The notes beneath the pieces were generated by a model that saw only the letters and a list, made by a program, of their open reading frames with translations, had not been told where the DNA came from and did no database searches. A stretch of DNA of 64,000 bases from Duganella levis. Lineage in GTDB: Bacteria; Pseudomonadota; Gammaproteobacteria; Burkholderiales; Burkholderiaceae_D. Positions 8,880 through 16,744 of the stretch are shown here, one piece after another. A program made the translations under genes and the position numbers. How positions within the stretch are numbered: position 1 is the first letter of the stretch; each line of letters opens with the position of its first letter. The stretch spans positions 496,001 to 560,000 of the forward strand of contig NZ_WWCT01000001.1 in NCBI RefSeq assembly GCF_009857605.1. Direction: 5' to 3'.

Positions 8880-10577
8880 ATGGCAAATAGCGGTACCGCG
8901 GATACCCGCAACCTAACCAAGCAGGCCACGCCGATGACGGCCGAAGAGCGCAAGGTGATTTTCGCCTCCTCGCTCGGCACCGTATTCGAGTGGTACGACT
9001 TTTATCTGTACGGCTCGCTGGCGCCTATCATCGCCAAGCAATTCTTCATCGGCGAACCGACCACTACCTTCATCTTCGCGCTGCTGGCGTTTGCCGCCGG
9101 CTTCATTGTCCGTCCGTTCGGCGCCATCGTGTTCGGCCGCCTGGGCGACATGGTCGGCCGTAAATATACCTTCCTGATCACCATCCTGATCATGGGCGCT
9201 TCCACCTTTATTGTCGGCCTGTTGCCGGGCTATGCGGCGATCGGCATCGCCGCGCCAATTGTGCTGGTCGGGCTGCGGATTCTGCAAGGGCTGGCGCTGG
9301 GCGGCGAATACGGCGGCGCAGCGACCTATGTAGCCGAGCATGCGCCGGCTGGCAAGCGCGGCTCGTTCACCGCCTGGATTCAGACCACAGCGACGCTGGG
9401 CCTGTTCCTGTCGCTGCTGGTGATCCTGGGCACCCGTACCGCCGTCGGCGAAGAAGCCTTCAATGCCTGGGGCTGGCGCGTGCCGTTCCTGGTGTCGGTA
9501 CTGCTGCTGGGCGTGTCGGTGTGGATCCGCATGTCGATGAATGAGTCGCCGGCCTTCGCCAAGATGAAAGCCGAGGGCAAGACATCGAAAGCGCCGCTGA
9601 GCGAAGCCTTCGGTCAATGGCGCAACCTTAAAGTGGTGATCCTGGCGCTGATCGGCCTGACCATGGGCCAGGCAGTGGTGTGGTACACCGGCCAGTTCTA
9701 TGCGCTGTTCTTCATGACGCAAGTGCTGAAGATCGACGGCGCCAGCGCCAACATCATGACCGCCCTGTCGCTGGCCCTGGCCACGCCGTTCTTCATCTTC
9801 TTCGGCATGCTGTCGGATAAGATTGGCCGCAAGTGGATCATTCTGGGCGGCTGCATCCTGGCGGCAGCGACCTACTTCCCGCTGTTCGGCGCCCTGACCC
9901 ACTACGGCAATCCGCAGCTGGAGACCGCGCTGAAAAATTCGCCGGTGGTGGTGATTGCCGATCCGGCTTCGTGCCACTTCCAGTTCAACCCGACCAACAC
10001 CAAGAAATTCCCATCGTCGTGCGACATCGCCACCGGCATGTTGTCCAACGCCTCGGTGAACTACACCACGCAAGACGCGCCAGCTGGCAGCGTGGCCAAG
10101 ATCAAGGTCGGCGAAAAGGAAATCTCGTCGTTCAACGCCGTCATGACGCCGGATGGCCTGAACTTCGACAAACCATCGAAGGATACGGAAGCCGCGCTGA
10201 AGAAAGAAGTCGGCGGCGCCATCAAGGCAGCCGGCTATCCAGCCAAGGCGGATGACGCGCAAATGAACAAGCCGATGGTGGTGCTGATCCTGTTCATCCT
10301 GGTGCTGTACGTGACCATGGTGTACGGCCCAATCGCCGCCATGCTGGTGGAGATGTTCCCGACCCGCATCCGCTACACCTCGATGTCCCTGCCGTACCAC
10401 ATCGGTAACGGCTGGTTCGGCGGCCTGCTGCCGACCATCTCGTTCGCGCTGGTGGCGTTCAAGGGCGACATCTACTACGGCCTGTGGTATCCGATCATCA
10501 TCGCCCTGATCACCGTCGTCATCGGCGCGGTATTCGTTGGAGAGACCAAGGACAACAACATCTACGCGGCTGACTGA
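8880..10577 (+). CDS. MFS transporter, MHS (metabolite:H+ symporter) family, with a large periplasmic insertion
   Basis: 565 residues; the family usually has 430-450. Twelve membrane segments can be traced. 'SSLGTVFEWYDFYLYGSLAP' in TM1 and 'RPFGAIVFGRLGDMVGRK' in the TM2-3 loop are hallmark MHS motifs, followed by 'GLALGGEYGGAATYVAEHAP'. About 120 residues (roughly 341-460) are inserted between TM9 and TM10; with an N-terminus inside, this loop faces the periplasm. It contains two cysteines ('SCHFQ' and 'SSCDIA') that could form a disulfide. Relatives carry dicarboxylates, proline/betaine, shikimate or aromatic acids; the substrate is unknown. AAAGGAGA precedes the ATG and a TATAAA (8857-8862) is a candidate -10. 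Confidence 0.88.
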   Translation: MANSGTADTRNLTKQATPMTAEERKVIFASSLGTVFEWYDFYLYGSLAPIIAKQFFIGEPTTTFIFALLAFAAGFIVRPFGAIVFGRLGDMVGRKYTFLITILIMGASTFIVGLLPGYAAIGIAAPIVLVGLRILQGLALGGEYGGAATYVAEHAPAGKRGSFTAWIQTTATLGLFLSLLVILGTRTAVGEEAFNAWGWRVPFLVSVLLLGVSVWIRMSMNESPAFAKMKAEGKTSKAPLSEAFGQWRNLKVVILALIGLTMGQAVVWYTGQFYALFFMTQVLKIDGASANIMTALSLALATPFFIFFGMLSDKIGRKWIILGGCILAAATYFPLFGALTHYGNPQLETALKNSPVVVIADPASCHFQFNPTNTKKFPSSCDIATGMLSNASVNYTTQDAPAGSVAKIKVGEKEISSFNAVMTPDGLNFDKPSKDTEAALKKEVGGAIKAAGYPAKADDAQMNKPMVVLILFILVLYVTMVYGPIAAMLVEMFPTRIRYTSMSLPYHIGNGWFGGLLPTISFALVAFKGDIYYGLWYPIIIALITVVIGAVFVGETKDNNIYAAD

Positions 10578-10594
10578 GCCTGAGCCGCCGCAAT

Positions 10595-10620
10595 AAAAAG
10601 CCGCCTTTGGGCGGCTTTTT
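10595..10620 (+). terminator. Rho-independent terminator of the MHS transporter
   Basis: The perfect stem AAAAAGCCGCC / GGCGGCTTTTT with a TTTG loop lies 17 bases after the stop codon. The A-run and T-run make it usable from both strands, so it may also end the convergent RAYT transcript. Confidence 0.85.
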
Positions 10621-11497
10621 ATTCGGGGTCAGTTCTGCCAAATGCACACGGACTGGAGGGTAGGCATTCCAGCTTTCGCACTATCCTGCTGACGGTACGG
10701 TTGGACACGTTGAAATACTCACCGATCTGTTTCATCGTATAAGCAGTAGAAAGATATGCGTGCAATATTGCTTGTTCGCGGTCAGGAAATTTTGACTGGT
10801 AGTCCGCGAGGGACAGCGCTAACGCTCGGCGATGGACCCGGGCCACCTCGCTCAATCGATTTTCGGATGGTTCAGCATAGTGCTGAGCGAGAAAGCTGTC
10901 ATCCCCCAACAATAACTGATGCCGCGTGCTGTTAAGCGGATTCGCCTTGCCTACGCCAGCCGCCAGGAACTGCCGATATTCCTGGATCGCTTCCAACCTT
11001 GTAGCGCCAAACTGGCTTAGTAACCAGTCGACCTGCAACCAGGGCGGTGCAGGCTGATGCTGAACCGTTAGCGGATAACTGCTCCACTGCCAATCGTCCA
11101 AAGTCGCCACAATCCCTGCTCTCAACGGATTCAACACGATATACCGTGCCAACTCAAGCAAATAGGTTTCCTTTTGCACTAAAACTGCATGATAACGGCC
11201 TTGGAAAACATGCCCCACGAAGTCATGACGGCGATTGAAGTATTGGGAGTAGTTGCCATTAAGTTGCCGCATTCCGGCAGACAGATTTGCCTCCCCAGTC
11301 TCGACAAGCAAATGGTAATGGTTCGTCATCTGGCAAAAGCTGTGCACAGTAAAGTTGAACCGAGCACAGATTCGTTCAAGCACTGATAACCACACGAGTC
11401 GATCACTATCGTCGTGGTAAATTGCTTGTCGTCGGTCGCCCCGTGAATACACATGATAAAGGGCGCCAGCAAATTCCAATCTTAGAGGTCGGCTCAT
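10619..11497 (-). CDS. REP-associated tyrosine transposase (RAYT, Y1/IS200-like)
   Basis: 292 residues from the ATG at 11497 (MSRPLRLEFAGALYHVYSRG); the preceding TTG is an unnecessary extension. The HUH metal motif is in 'MTNHYHLLVET' and the candidate nucleophilic Tyr is in 'NYSQYFNRRH'; 'GHVFQGRYHAVLV' and 'ARYIVLNPLRAG' are standard for the family. A C-terminal helix-turn-helix ('MKQIGEYFNVSNRTVSRIV') follows. RAYTs nick and join DNA at REP-type repeats. The last codons ('CAFGRTDPE') are encoded inside one copy of a 26-base repeat that reappears inverted twice beyond the 5' end, so gene and repeats look like one unit. It is complete with no frameshift. Confidence 0.9.
   Translation of the reverse strand: MSRPLRLEFAGALYHVYSRGDRRQAIYHDDSDRLVWLSVLERICARFNFTVHSFCQMTNHYHLLVETGEANLSAGMRQLNGNYSQYFNRRHDFVGHVFQGRYHAVLVQKETYLLELARYIVLNPLRAGIVATLDDWQWSSYPLTVQHQPAPPWLQVDWLLSQFGATRLEAIQEYRQFLAAGVGKANPLNSTRHQLLLGDDSFLAQHYAEPSENRLSEVARVHRRALALSLADYQSKFPDREQAILHAYLSTAYTMKQIGEYFNVSNRTVSRIVRKLECLPSSPCAFGRTDPE
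10625..10650 (-). repeat. RAYT-linked repeat, left copy (inverted relative to the right copies)
   Basis: The 26 bases are the exact reverse complement of 11579-11604 and 11625-11650 (CGTGTGCATTTGGCAGAACT followed by GACCCC). It overlaps the last codons of the transposase gene, which places it at that element's boundary. Confidence 0.85.
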
Positions 11498-11568
11498 CAA
11501 CGCAAATTACGCCGACGATTAATTATCACCATGACCTAGCACAGTTGATACCGTATTTCCTCGATGTC

Positions 11569-11656
11569 GCGCTGAGGTCGTGTGCATTTGGCAGAACTGA
11601 CCCCAACGACTGTAGCGCTGAGGTCGTGTGCATTTGGCAGAACTGACCCCAACGAC
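11569..11656 (+). repeat. Two perfect 42-base direct repeats beyond the RAYT 5' end
   Basis: Copies at 11569-11610 and 11615-11656 are identical over 42 bases (beginning GCGCTGAGGTCG and ending CCCCAACGAC), with TGTA between them and a 46-base period. Each contains the 26-base sequence that occurs inverted at 10625-10650. Such paired repeats next to a RAYT gene are expected for a REPtron-type element. The sequence 11498-11568 before them holds no gene that I can support. Confidence 0.88.
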
Positions 11657-11712
11657 AGGTAGGCGAACGCTCTTTTGTTGACACATATCTTCAGCTATGC
11701 AATGCTCGGGGC

Positions 11713-11778
11713 ATGCAGCCTACCCAACGCCTCCACAAGCTGTCGATTATTATCGCCATTATTTTTATGGCGGGTTAG
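11713..11778 (+). CDS. Isoleucine-rich leader peptide of a transcription attenuator (21 residues)
   Basis: The ATG at 11713 opens MQPTQRLHKLSIIIAIIFMA-Gly-stop. Five of the last ten residues are Ile (codons ATT ATT ATC . ATT ATT, 11746-11763), and the stop TAG lies inside the next hairpin. That is the build of amino-acid attenuator leaders such as those of ilv operons. A weak GGGG precedes the ATG, and TTGACA at 11678-11683 is a possible -35, but no good -10 is visible. It could instead be a short hydrophobic peptide of another kind; the alternating hairpins downstream favour a leader. Confidence 0.5.
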   Translation: MQPTQRLHKLSIIIAIIFMAG

Positions 11779-11826
11779 CTTTCTTTACTACCGAAGAAGC
11801 CCGCCCTGGAGGCGGTTTCTTTTTTT
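11754..11826 (+). promoter_or_regulatory. Attenuator: mutually exclusive hairpins ending in an intrinsic terminator
   Basis: Four segments are visible. Segment 1, CGCCAT (11754-11759), pairs with ATGGCG (11767-11772). Segment 2, GGCGGGTT (11769-11776), pairs with segment 3, AGCCCGCC (11798-11805). Segment 3 alternatively pairs CCGCC (11801-11805) with segment 4, GGCGG (11811-11815), followed by TTTCTTTTTTT, forming a terminator. Ribosome stalling on the Ile codons would cover segment 1 and free segment 2 to pair with 3, allowing read-through into the kinase gene 42 bases downstream. Confidence 0.5.
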
Positions 11827-11867
11827 GGGACGTCGCCTTTAGGATTTTTAAAAAAAAGGAGAGTTCC

Positions 11868-12395
11868 ATGAAAACTGAAGTTCACGCCGCCACCCCCGCT
11901 GCTCCCTCATGTGGTCCGACGCTGCATCTTGTATGCGGAAAAATCGCCGCCGGAAAATCTACCCTGACGAATCAGTTGGCACGAGCGCCAAACACGGTAC
12001 TCATCAGCGAGGATAAATTGCTCGCGACCGTCTACCCCGGCGAAATTCAATCAGTGGCGGATTATGTTCGCTGCACAACGAAACTGAGAAGCGCTATCCA
12101 GCCACTGGTCGAAGATATCCTGGCCGCAGGCAGTTCGGTCGTGCTGGATTTTCCGGCCAATACGCTCGCCAGTCGAAGCTGGATGAAAACAATCATTACG
12201 AACACGTCCGCTTCACATTGCCTGCATTTCCTGGATGTGAGCGATGAGGAATGCAAAAGAAGATTGAATCGGCGCAACGAAGAAGCGACGCATCAATTCC
12301 GTACCAGCGAAGCGGAGTTCGACCAGATTACTCAATTCTTTACACCGCCAACGAACGACGAAGGCTTCAACGTCCAAAGGATCTACCCGACGTAG
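11868..12395 (+). CDS. Small P-loop ATPase/kinase (AAA_33, zeta-toxin-like fold)
   Basis: 175 residues from the ATG at 11868, which has AAGGAGA in front; the open frame runs back to 11697 through the attenuator hairpins and that extension is rejected. The Walker A motif is 'GKIAAGKST' near residue 25. 'DKLLATVYP' and 'VVLDFPANTLASRSWM' resemble the substrate and Walker B regions of predicted small-molecule kinases of the COG0645 type, and 'RRLNRRNEE' supplies lid arginines. Its substrate is unknown; zeta-toxin-like UDP-sugar kinases, aminoglycoside or nucleoside kinases share this fold. No antitoxin-like partner is present. The 3' end overlaps the convergent response-regulator gene by 13 bases. 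Confidence 0.7.
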   Translation: MKTEVHAATPAAPSCGPTLHLVCGKIAAGKSTLTNQLARAPNTVLISEDKLLATVYPGEIQSVADYVRCTTKLRSAIQPLVEDILAAGSSVVLDFPANTLASRSWMKTIITNTSASHCLHFLDVSDEECKRRLNRRNEEATHQFRTSEAEFDQITQFFTPPTNDEGFNVQRIYPT

Positions 12396-13153
12396 ACGTC
12401 GCTCTTGAAGCGCCAGGCGTAGGTCTGGCTGACCTTGAGTTGTTCCGGATGGTCGCGTAGCTCGACGGTGATGGCGCCCGCTTCGTCGCGGCGGGCGCGG
12501 GCGATGGCGCGGACTGCGACCAGCGTGCCACGGTGTATCTGCCAGAACTGGCCAGGATCGAGTCCTTGTTGCAGCTGCTTGATCGGCGTGCGCACCAATC
12601 CCTCATCGGTGGCGCTGACCACGCGCGTGTAGCGGCTGTCCGATTCAAAAAATAGCACTTCTTCGATCGGGAATATCTTGATGGTGTTGCCGCTATTCGT
12701 GCTGATCCAGCGGATACGCTCGGCCTGCGCACTCACGCGCAATTGCCGGTCCACCTCGCCCATCATGCGCAGCAGATCGGGCATGGCGGCGCCGGCGGCG
12801 AGTTGCTTGCGCAAGCGCTCCACTGTCTGCGTCAAGCGGTCCAGCGCGATCGGCTTGAGCAGGTAGTCCTGCGCGCCGACGCCAAACGCTTCGACGGCGT
12901 GGGCGTCATAGGCCGTGGTGAACACCACGCGGCAGCGGCCTTCGCTGGCGCGCGCCACGTCCAGCCCGCTCAGCTCGGGCATGCGGATGTCGAGGAAGGC
13001 GATGTCGGGCCGGTGCGCGGCGATGGCGGCCAGCGCTTCGTCGCCGTCTTCGCATTCGGCCACGATGTCCAGTTCCGGCCAGACTTGGGCCAGCAGCCGG
13101 CGCAAGTCGCCGCGTTGCAAGTCTTCATCATCGGCGATCAGGGCGGTCGGCAT
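12383..13153 (-). CDS. LytTR-family response regulator
   Basis: 256 residues. N-terminal receiver with Asp8/Asp9 ('IADDED'), phosphoacceptor Asp55 in 'IAFLDIRMPELSG', Thr in 'VVFTTAYD' and Lys in 'YLLKPI'. C-terminal LytTR DNA-binding domain ('VLFFESDSRYTRVV', 'FWQIHRGTLVAVRAI'). AlgR/LytR-type regulators bind direct repeats upstream of target promoters. Its ATG directly follows the TGA of the histidine kinase gene with no gap, so the pair is co-translated. Targets are unknown; the hydrolase at the head of the operon is one candidate. Confidence 0.93.
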   Translation of the reverse strand: MPTALIADDEDLQRGDLRRLLAQVWPELDIVAECEDGDEALAAIAAHRPDIAFLDIRMPELSGLDVARASEGRCRVVFTTAYDAHAVEAFGVGAQDYLLKPIALDRLTQTVERLRKQLAAGAAMPDLLRMMGEVDRQLRVSAQAERIRWISTNSGNTIKIFPIEEVLFFESDSRYTRVVSATDEGLVRTPIKQLQQGLDPGQFWQIHRGTLVAVRAIARARRDEAGAITVELRDHPEQLKVSQTYAWRFKSDVYVG

Positions 13154-14338
13154 TCAGGACTCCTTGGTTGGCAAAGCTTGCACAGGCAGGTTGATGCTGG
13201 CTTGCAGTCCGCCCTGCTCGCGCGCGGTCAGCGTCAACGCCGCTTGGCCTTGGTACAGATGTTGTAGCCGTTCGCGGATGTTGCTGAGGCCGATCCCGCT
13301 ACCGCTGGCACCGCCGCCGAAGCCGATGCCATCGTCGGCCACCGCCAACACCAGTTGCTGGTCGCGCCGGCTGACCCTGACGACAATTTCCACCGGCCCT
13401 TTCTTCGGTTCGATGCCGTGCTTGACCGCGTTTTCCACCAGCGAGATCAGCATCAGCGGCGGCACCGCGCAGTGCCGCAGTTCGTCCGGGCAGTCGACGC
13501 GGAAGGCCAGCCGTGGCAAGCGGGTGTGGATCACGCCGAGATAGGCGCTGACCGCGTCCAGCTGCGACGCCAGCGGCACCAGCAGTTGCGCGCCATCGTC
13601 GCGGATCTGCGGAATCGTCGCCCTCAGGTAGTCGACCAGATGATCGATGATGGCGACGCCACGCGCCGGGTCGCTGATGATCGCCGCCCGCACGCCCGAC
13701 AGCGTATTGAACAAAAAATGCGGCTCAACCTGGCTGGCCAGCAACGACAGCCGCATCGCCACCTGATTACGCTCGTCCTTGTAGCGCTCCATTTGCTCGA
13801 ACAGATGGGCATCTTGCAGGCGGCGGCGCTGCCGCAGGTAGGCGATCAGGTCGCCCACGCCGCCCAGCCACAGCAACACAAAGGCCCAGACGATGCCATT
13901 GATCAGGCGCTCCGACGGCGAGTTCTGCACGCGGGTAAACTGGGAGATATAGCCAGCCACCAGCACGCCGATCAGCAGCGCCGCCAGCACGCCGGCCAGT
14001 TCGCGGCGCGGCGGCCAACCGCGCTGGCATACCAGCACTGCTAGCCACCGCCCCAGAAACAGCGCCACCACCACCAGCGGCCAGACGGCAAACAGCGTCA
14101 CCAACTCGGCCGGTTTGGAGAGCGATGACGGCATCAGACTGGCCAGCACCAGCAGGAACAGCGTAAAACTCAGCACCGGCAACAGGAACGAGCGCGCGCG
14201 ATAAGCAAACCAGGTGCGGCTGAACACCGGATACTGGCGCGCCTTGGCCGACCAGCCCGCCAGTTGGCCGGCCAGGCGAGCGGGAATCGGCTGTTCATTG
14301 GCGGCGTCTGGTACGGTGGGTCGGTTCATCACATGCAT
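13154..14338 (-). CDS. LytS-type sensor histidine kinase
   Basis: 394 residues. The N-terminal half (about 45-165) has four hydrophobic membrane segments without a recognisable ligand domain. The kinase core is of the His_kinase (LytS/YehU) class: phospho-His in 'QVEPHFLFNTLSG', N-box 'LVENAVKHGIEP', and the G-box 'GGASGSGIGLSNIRERL'. It presumably phosphorylates the LytTR regulator encoded immediately after it. The start at 14338 or the Met three codons later are both possible. The gene is 12 bases downstream of the hydrolase gene. Confidence 0.9.
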   Translation of the reverse strand: MHVMNRPTVPDAANEQPIPARLAGQLAGWSAKARQYPVFSRTWFAYRARSFLLPVLSFTLFLLVLASLMPSSLSKPAELVTLFAVWPLVVVALFLGRWLAVLVCQRGWPPRRELAGVLAALLIGVLVAGYISQFTRVQNSPSERLINGIVWAFVLLWLGGVGDLIAYLRQRRRLQDAHLFEQMERYKDERNQVAMRLSLLASQVEPHFLFNTLSGVRAAIISDPARGVAIIDHLVDYLRATIPQIRDDGAQLLVPLASQLDAVSAYLGVIHTRLPRLAFRVDCPDELRHCAVPPLMLISLVENAVKHGIEPKKGPVEIVVRVSRRDQQLVLAVADDGIGFGGGASGSGIGLSNIRERLQHLYQGQAALTLTAREQGGLQASINLPVQALPTKES

Positions 14339-14350
14339 TCAATAAAGCGG

Positions 14351-15724
14351 TTACTGCACCTGACTGCGAATCCAGTCGGACATTACGGCCAGCGCCGATG
14401 GCGCCAGCGTTTCCTCGATCTGCCCGTATTCGGCAGGCGCGCCGGTGGTCGCGGTCTGGAACAGGTGGTTTAGTTTGGGCAGCTCTTTTACCACGGCGCG
14501 CGGGTTGTTGGCCAGTGCGATGCGCATCGCGTCGAGGTCGAGCTTGGCCGGCACCTGACGGTCCAGCTCGCCATTCAAGGCCAGGACAGGCTGGCGCATA
14601 GCGCGCAGGGCCGGCCCCGGCTCCAGGCTGAGGAAGGTGCGGAACCACGGCGTGGTGAAGGTTTTCGCCTCCAGCGCCGCCGCGCCCTGCACCACCAGAT
14701 CGTCACGTTCACCCTGTTCGAGGATGGCCTGGGCTTTGATACGCGCCTGCTCCGGATCGCGCTCGGCGACGATGGCGGCCAGCATGGCCTGATTCATGGC
14801 GCGCTGCCTGGCGGCTTTGTCGCCCTCGCTGTGGTACGCCAGCTGTTCCACCATCAACAATTCGCCGCGCACGCCGGGGCCGGCCATCAGCACCACGAAG
14901 CCCAGTTGCGGGGCGCGCGCGGCGACCATCGGCGCGATCAGGCCGCCTTCGGAGTGGCCGATGATGCCGAGGTGGCGGGTGTTGATTTCCGGCCGGGTGC
15001 GCAGAAAGTTGACGGCCGCTTGCGCGTCGTCGGCAAAGTCGTGTGTAGTCGCGATCTTGTAGTCGCCGCTGGAAGCGCCGATGCCGCGCTTGTCGTAACG
15101 CAGCACGGCAATGCCCTGGCGCACCAGATGGTCGGCCAGCACCAGGAAAATCTTGTGGCCAAAGACTTCTTCGTCACGCGTATTCGGTCCGGAGCCGTGC
15201 ACCAGCACCACGGCCGGCCATGGCCCGGCGCCTTTCGGCAAGGACAGGCTGCCGGCCAGTTGCACGCCGGCGGCCGAGCTGGCGAACTTGACCTCCTCGC
15301 TGGTGTAGGTCGCCGCAGCGGCGGCAATGGCTTTTTCCTGCGGCCGTGACGGCGCCGTCACAGCTGCCGCGCCGGGTTGCACGCGCTTGAGCGTCAGCGG
15401 CGCTTTCTGGCCCTGGGTCCAGGTGCCGGTCCAGGCCTTGGCCTGATCGTCCCACGCGGCCTGATAGCTGGCTTGTAATTTGGGCAGCGCAAAGCTGAGA
15501 TGCGTGGCGTCGGTGTTCAGCTGCTCGACCTTGGACGAGAACGACTGGCTCGGGCTGGCCAGCGTGGCTTGCCATTGGCCGTCGGCACTCTTGCTGACGT
15601 CCAGCACCACGGTCAACTGGCCGGCGATCACGCCGCTCCACTGTCCTTGCGCGTCTTCCGCGTTGGCCGGCACAACCAGGCCCATGGCCACGATGGCGGA
15701 CAGGCCGCCGAGGAAGGTCTTCAT
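14351..15724 (-). CDS. Secreted alpha/beta-hydrolase
   Basis: 457 residues with a signal peptide (MKTFLGGLSAIVAMGLVVPA, cleaved near 'NA-ED'). Residues about 25-105 form a beta-rich N-terminal domain seen in similar secreted hydrolases. The catalytic domain follows: 'VLVHGSGPNTRDE' (oxyanion hole), 'VLRYDKRGIGASSG', nucleophile Ser in 'GHSEGG', acid near 'NGELDRQVP' and His in 'LPKLNHLFQ'. It is probably an esterase or peptidase-like enzyme in the periplasm; the substrate is unknown. As first gene of the operon with the LytS/LytR-type pair it may be tied to their signal. Confidence 0.85.
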   Translation of the reverse strand: MKTFLGGLSAIVAMGLVVPANAEDAQGQWSGVIAGQLTVVLDVSKSADGQWQATLASPSQSFSSKVEQLNTDATHLSFALPKLQASYQAAWDDQAKAWTGTWTQGQKAPLTLKRVQPGAAAVTAPSRPQEKAIAAAAATYTSEEVKFASSAAGVQLAGSLSLPKGAGPWPAVVLVHGSGPNTRDEEVFGHKIFLVLADHLVRQGIAVLRYDKRGIGASSGDYKIATTHDFADDAQAAVNFLRTRPEINTRHLGIIGHSEGGLIAPMVAARAPQLGFVVLMAGPGVRGELLMVEQLAYHSEGDKAARQRAMNQAMLAAIVAERDPEQARIKAQAILEQGERDDLVVQGAAALEAKTFTTPWFRTFLSLEPGPALRAMRQPVLALNGELDRQVPAKLDLDAMRIALANNPRAVVKELPKLNHLFQTATTGAPAEYGQIEETLAPSALAVMSDWIRSQVQ

Positions 15725-15842
15725 GCTGTTGCGCTTTCCGGAATTGAAGGAAGCTCTACCTTAGCCAAACGGCAAGTTGCGCGCAACAATATGCGACCAA
15801 TCCGCTCGGGGATGTCATCAAGCCCTGTTTTCCGGTCACGAA

Positions 15843-15868
15843 TAAAAAAACCGCCCCGGAGGGCGGTT
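15843..15868 (-). terminator. Terminator of the first PEP-CTERM gene
   Basis: Stem AACCGCCC / GGGCGGTT with loop CGGA; on the minus strand it is followed by TTTTTTT. It lies 24 bases past the stop of the gene at 15892-16557. Confidence 0.85.
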
Positions 15869-15891
15869 GAACTTGCGGTAACGTACTCGGT

Positions 15892-16557
15892 TCAGACAGC
15901 GTTATTTTTGCGGCGACGGGCAACTACGCCCATCAACGCCAGGCCGCCCAGCATCATGGCGTAGGTTTCCGGTTCCGGCACCGCAGCAGCGATGCTCGAC
16001 GTGCCGAATTCCACGCGCAGGCCGGTCGGATTGCCGCCGTTCTGCTGCCAGTTGGTGACCACGAAGTCCAGCTTGTTGACGCCGGAGACAAAGCCGCTGG
16101 TCGCGTTGAACGAGGTCCAGTCGGTAAAGCCGGCGGCGCTGCCGATGACCTGGTTGTTCAGCTTGACGGTGACGGCGTTGTCAGCCGCCAGACGGCCGGC
16201 GAACGAGGCGGTGGTAGCGTTGTAGCCGGTCAGGTTGAACGACAGCGTGTAGGTGTAGGTGCCGGCATTCCAGGCGTCAAAGGTCTGGCCCTGGGTGCTG
16301 GTCGGCGTGATCCATTTCGAATCGCCGCTGTTGGCCAGCCATGGGCTCACCGGCCACTGGGTGTCATAGGTGATGAACGGCTTGGTGTTGGTGATCGTGG
16401 TGTCGCTGCTGGCGGCGGTCAGCTTGTAATTGTTGTCGGTGCTGCCGCTGGTGCCAACGCCGGTGTTTTTCAGGCCGGTGATGGTGGTGGTAGCGGCTTG
16501 CGCCGAGCCTGCGAATGCTGCGATGGCCAGGGCGGCGGTGATGACGATGCGTTTCAT
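15892..16557 (-). CDS. PEP-CTERM sorting-domain protein
   Basis: 221 residues from the ATG at 16557 (MKRIVITAALAIAAFAGSAQ, a clear signal peptide). The mature part is rich in Thr, Asn and Gly and ends with 'VPEPETYAMMLGGLALMGVV' plus an Arg/Lys-rich tail. That is the tripartite PEP-CTERM signal: a PEP motif, a hydrophobic segment and basic residues. Exosortase/EpsH-type systems process such proteins, usually together with exopolysaccharide export. No exosortase is in this window. It is paralogous to the next gene; shared blocks include 'SGFVSGVN' and 'GGNPTGLRVEF'. The molecular function is unknown. Confidence 0.88.
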   Translation of the reverse strand: MKRIVITAALAIAAFAGSAQAATTTITGLKNTGVGTSGSTDNNYKLTAASSDTTITNTKPFITYDTQWPVSPWLANSGDSKWITPTSTQGQTFDAWNAGTYTYTLSFNLTGYNATTASFAGRLAADNAVTVKLNNQVIGSAAGFTDWTSFNATSGFVSGVNKLDFVVTNWQQNGGNPTGLRVEFGTSSIAAAVPEPETYAMMLGGLALMGVVARRRKNNAV

Positions 16558-16744
16558 GGGAGCCTCTAAAAAGTAAGTTGGTGAAGTTGCCAGCATCGAT
16601 AGGGGTGCCGGGTTTTCATCATCGAACCGTTTTTTAGGGCGTCGAAGGAAGGAACTGCTGTTGTGAAAAATTATAGCCGAGTTTTGCAGAAAATGCTCAC
16701 ATGCTACTTAAATTTCTTTAAGGCATGTAAGCATAAACCATACT

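Noticed and set aside
11697..11867. N-terminal extension of the P-loop kinase through the attenuator ('YYRHYFYGG' and so on)
   Set aside because: It would translate the hairpin and T-run, while the ATG at 11868 has a strong AAGGAGA. The Tyr/Phe-rich look of this frame is a by-product of the T-rich sequence; the Ile-rich frame has a start and a stop in the right places.
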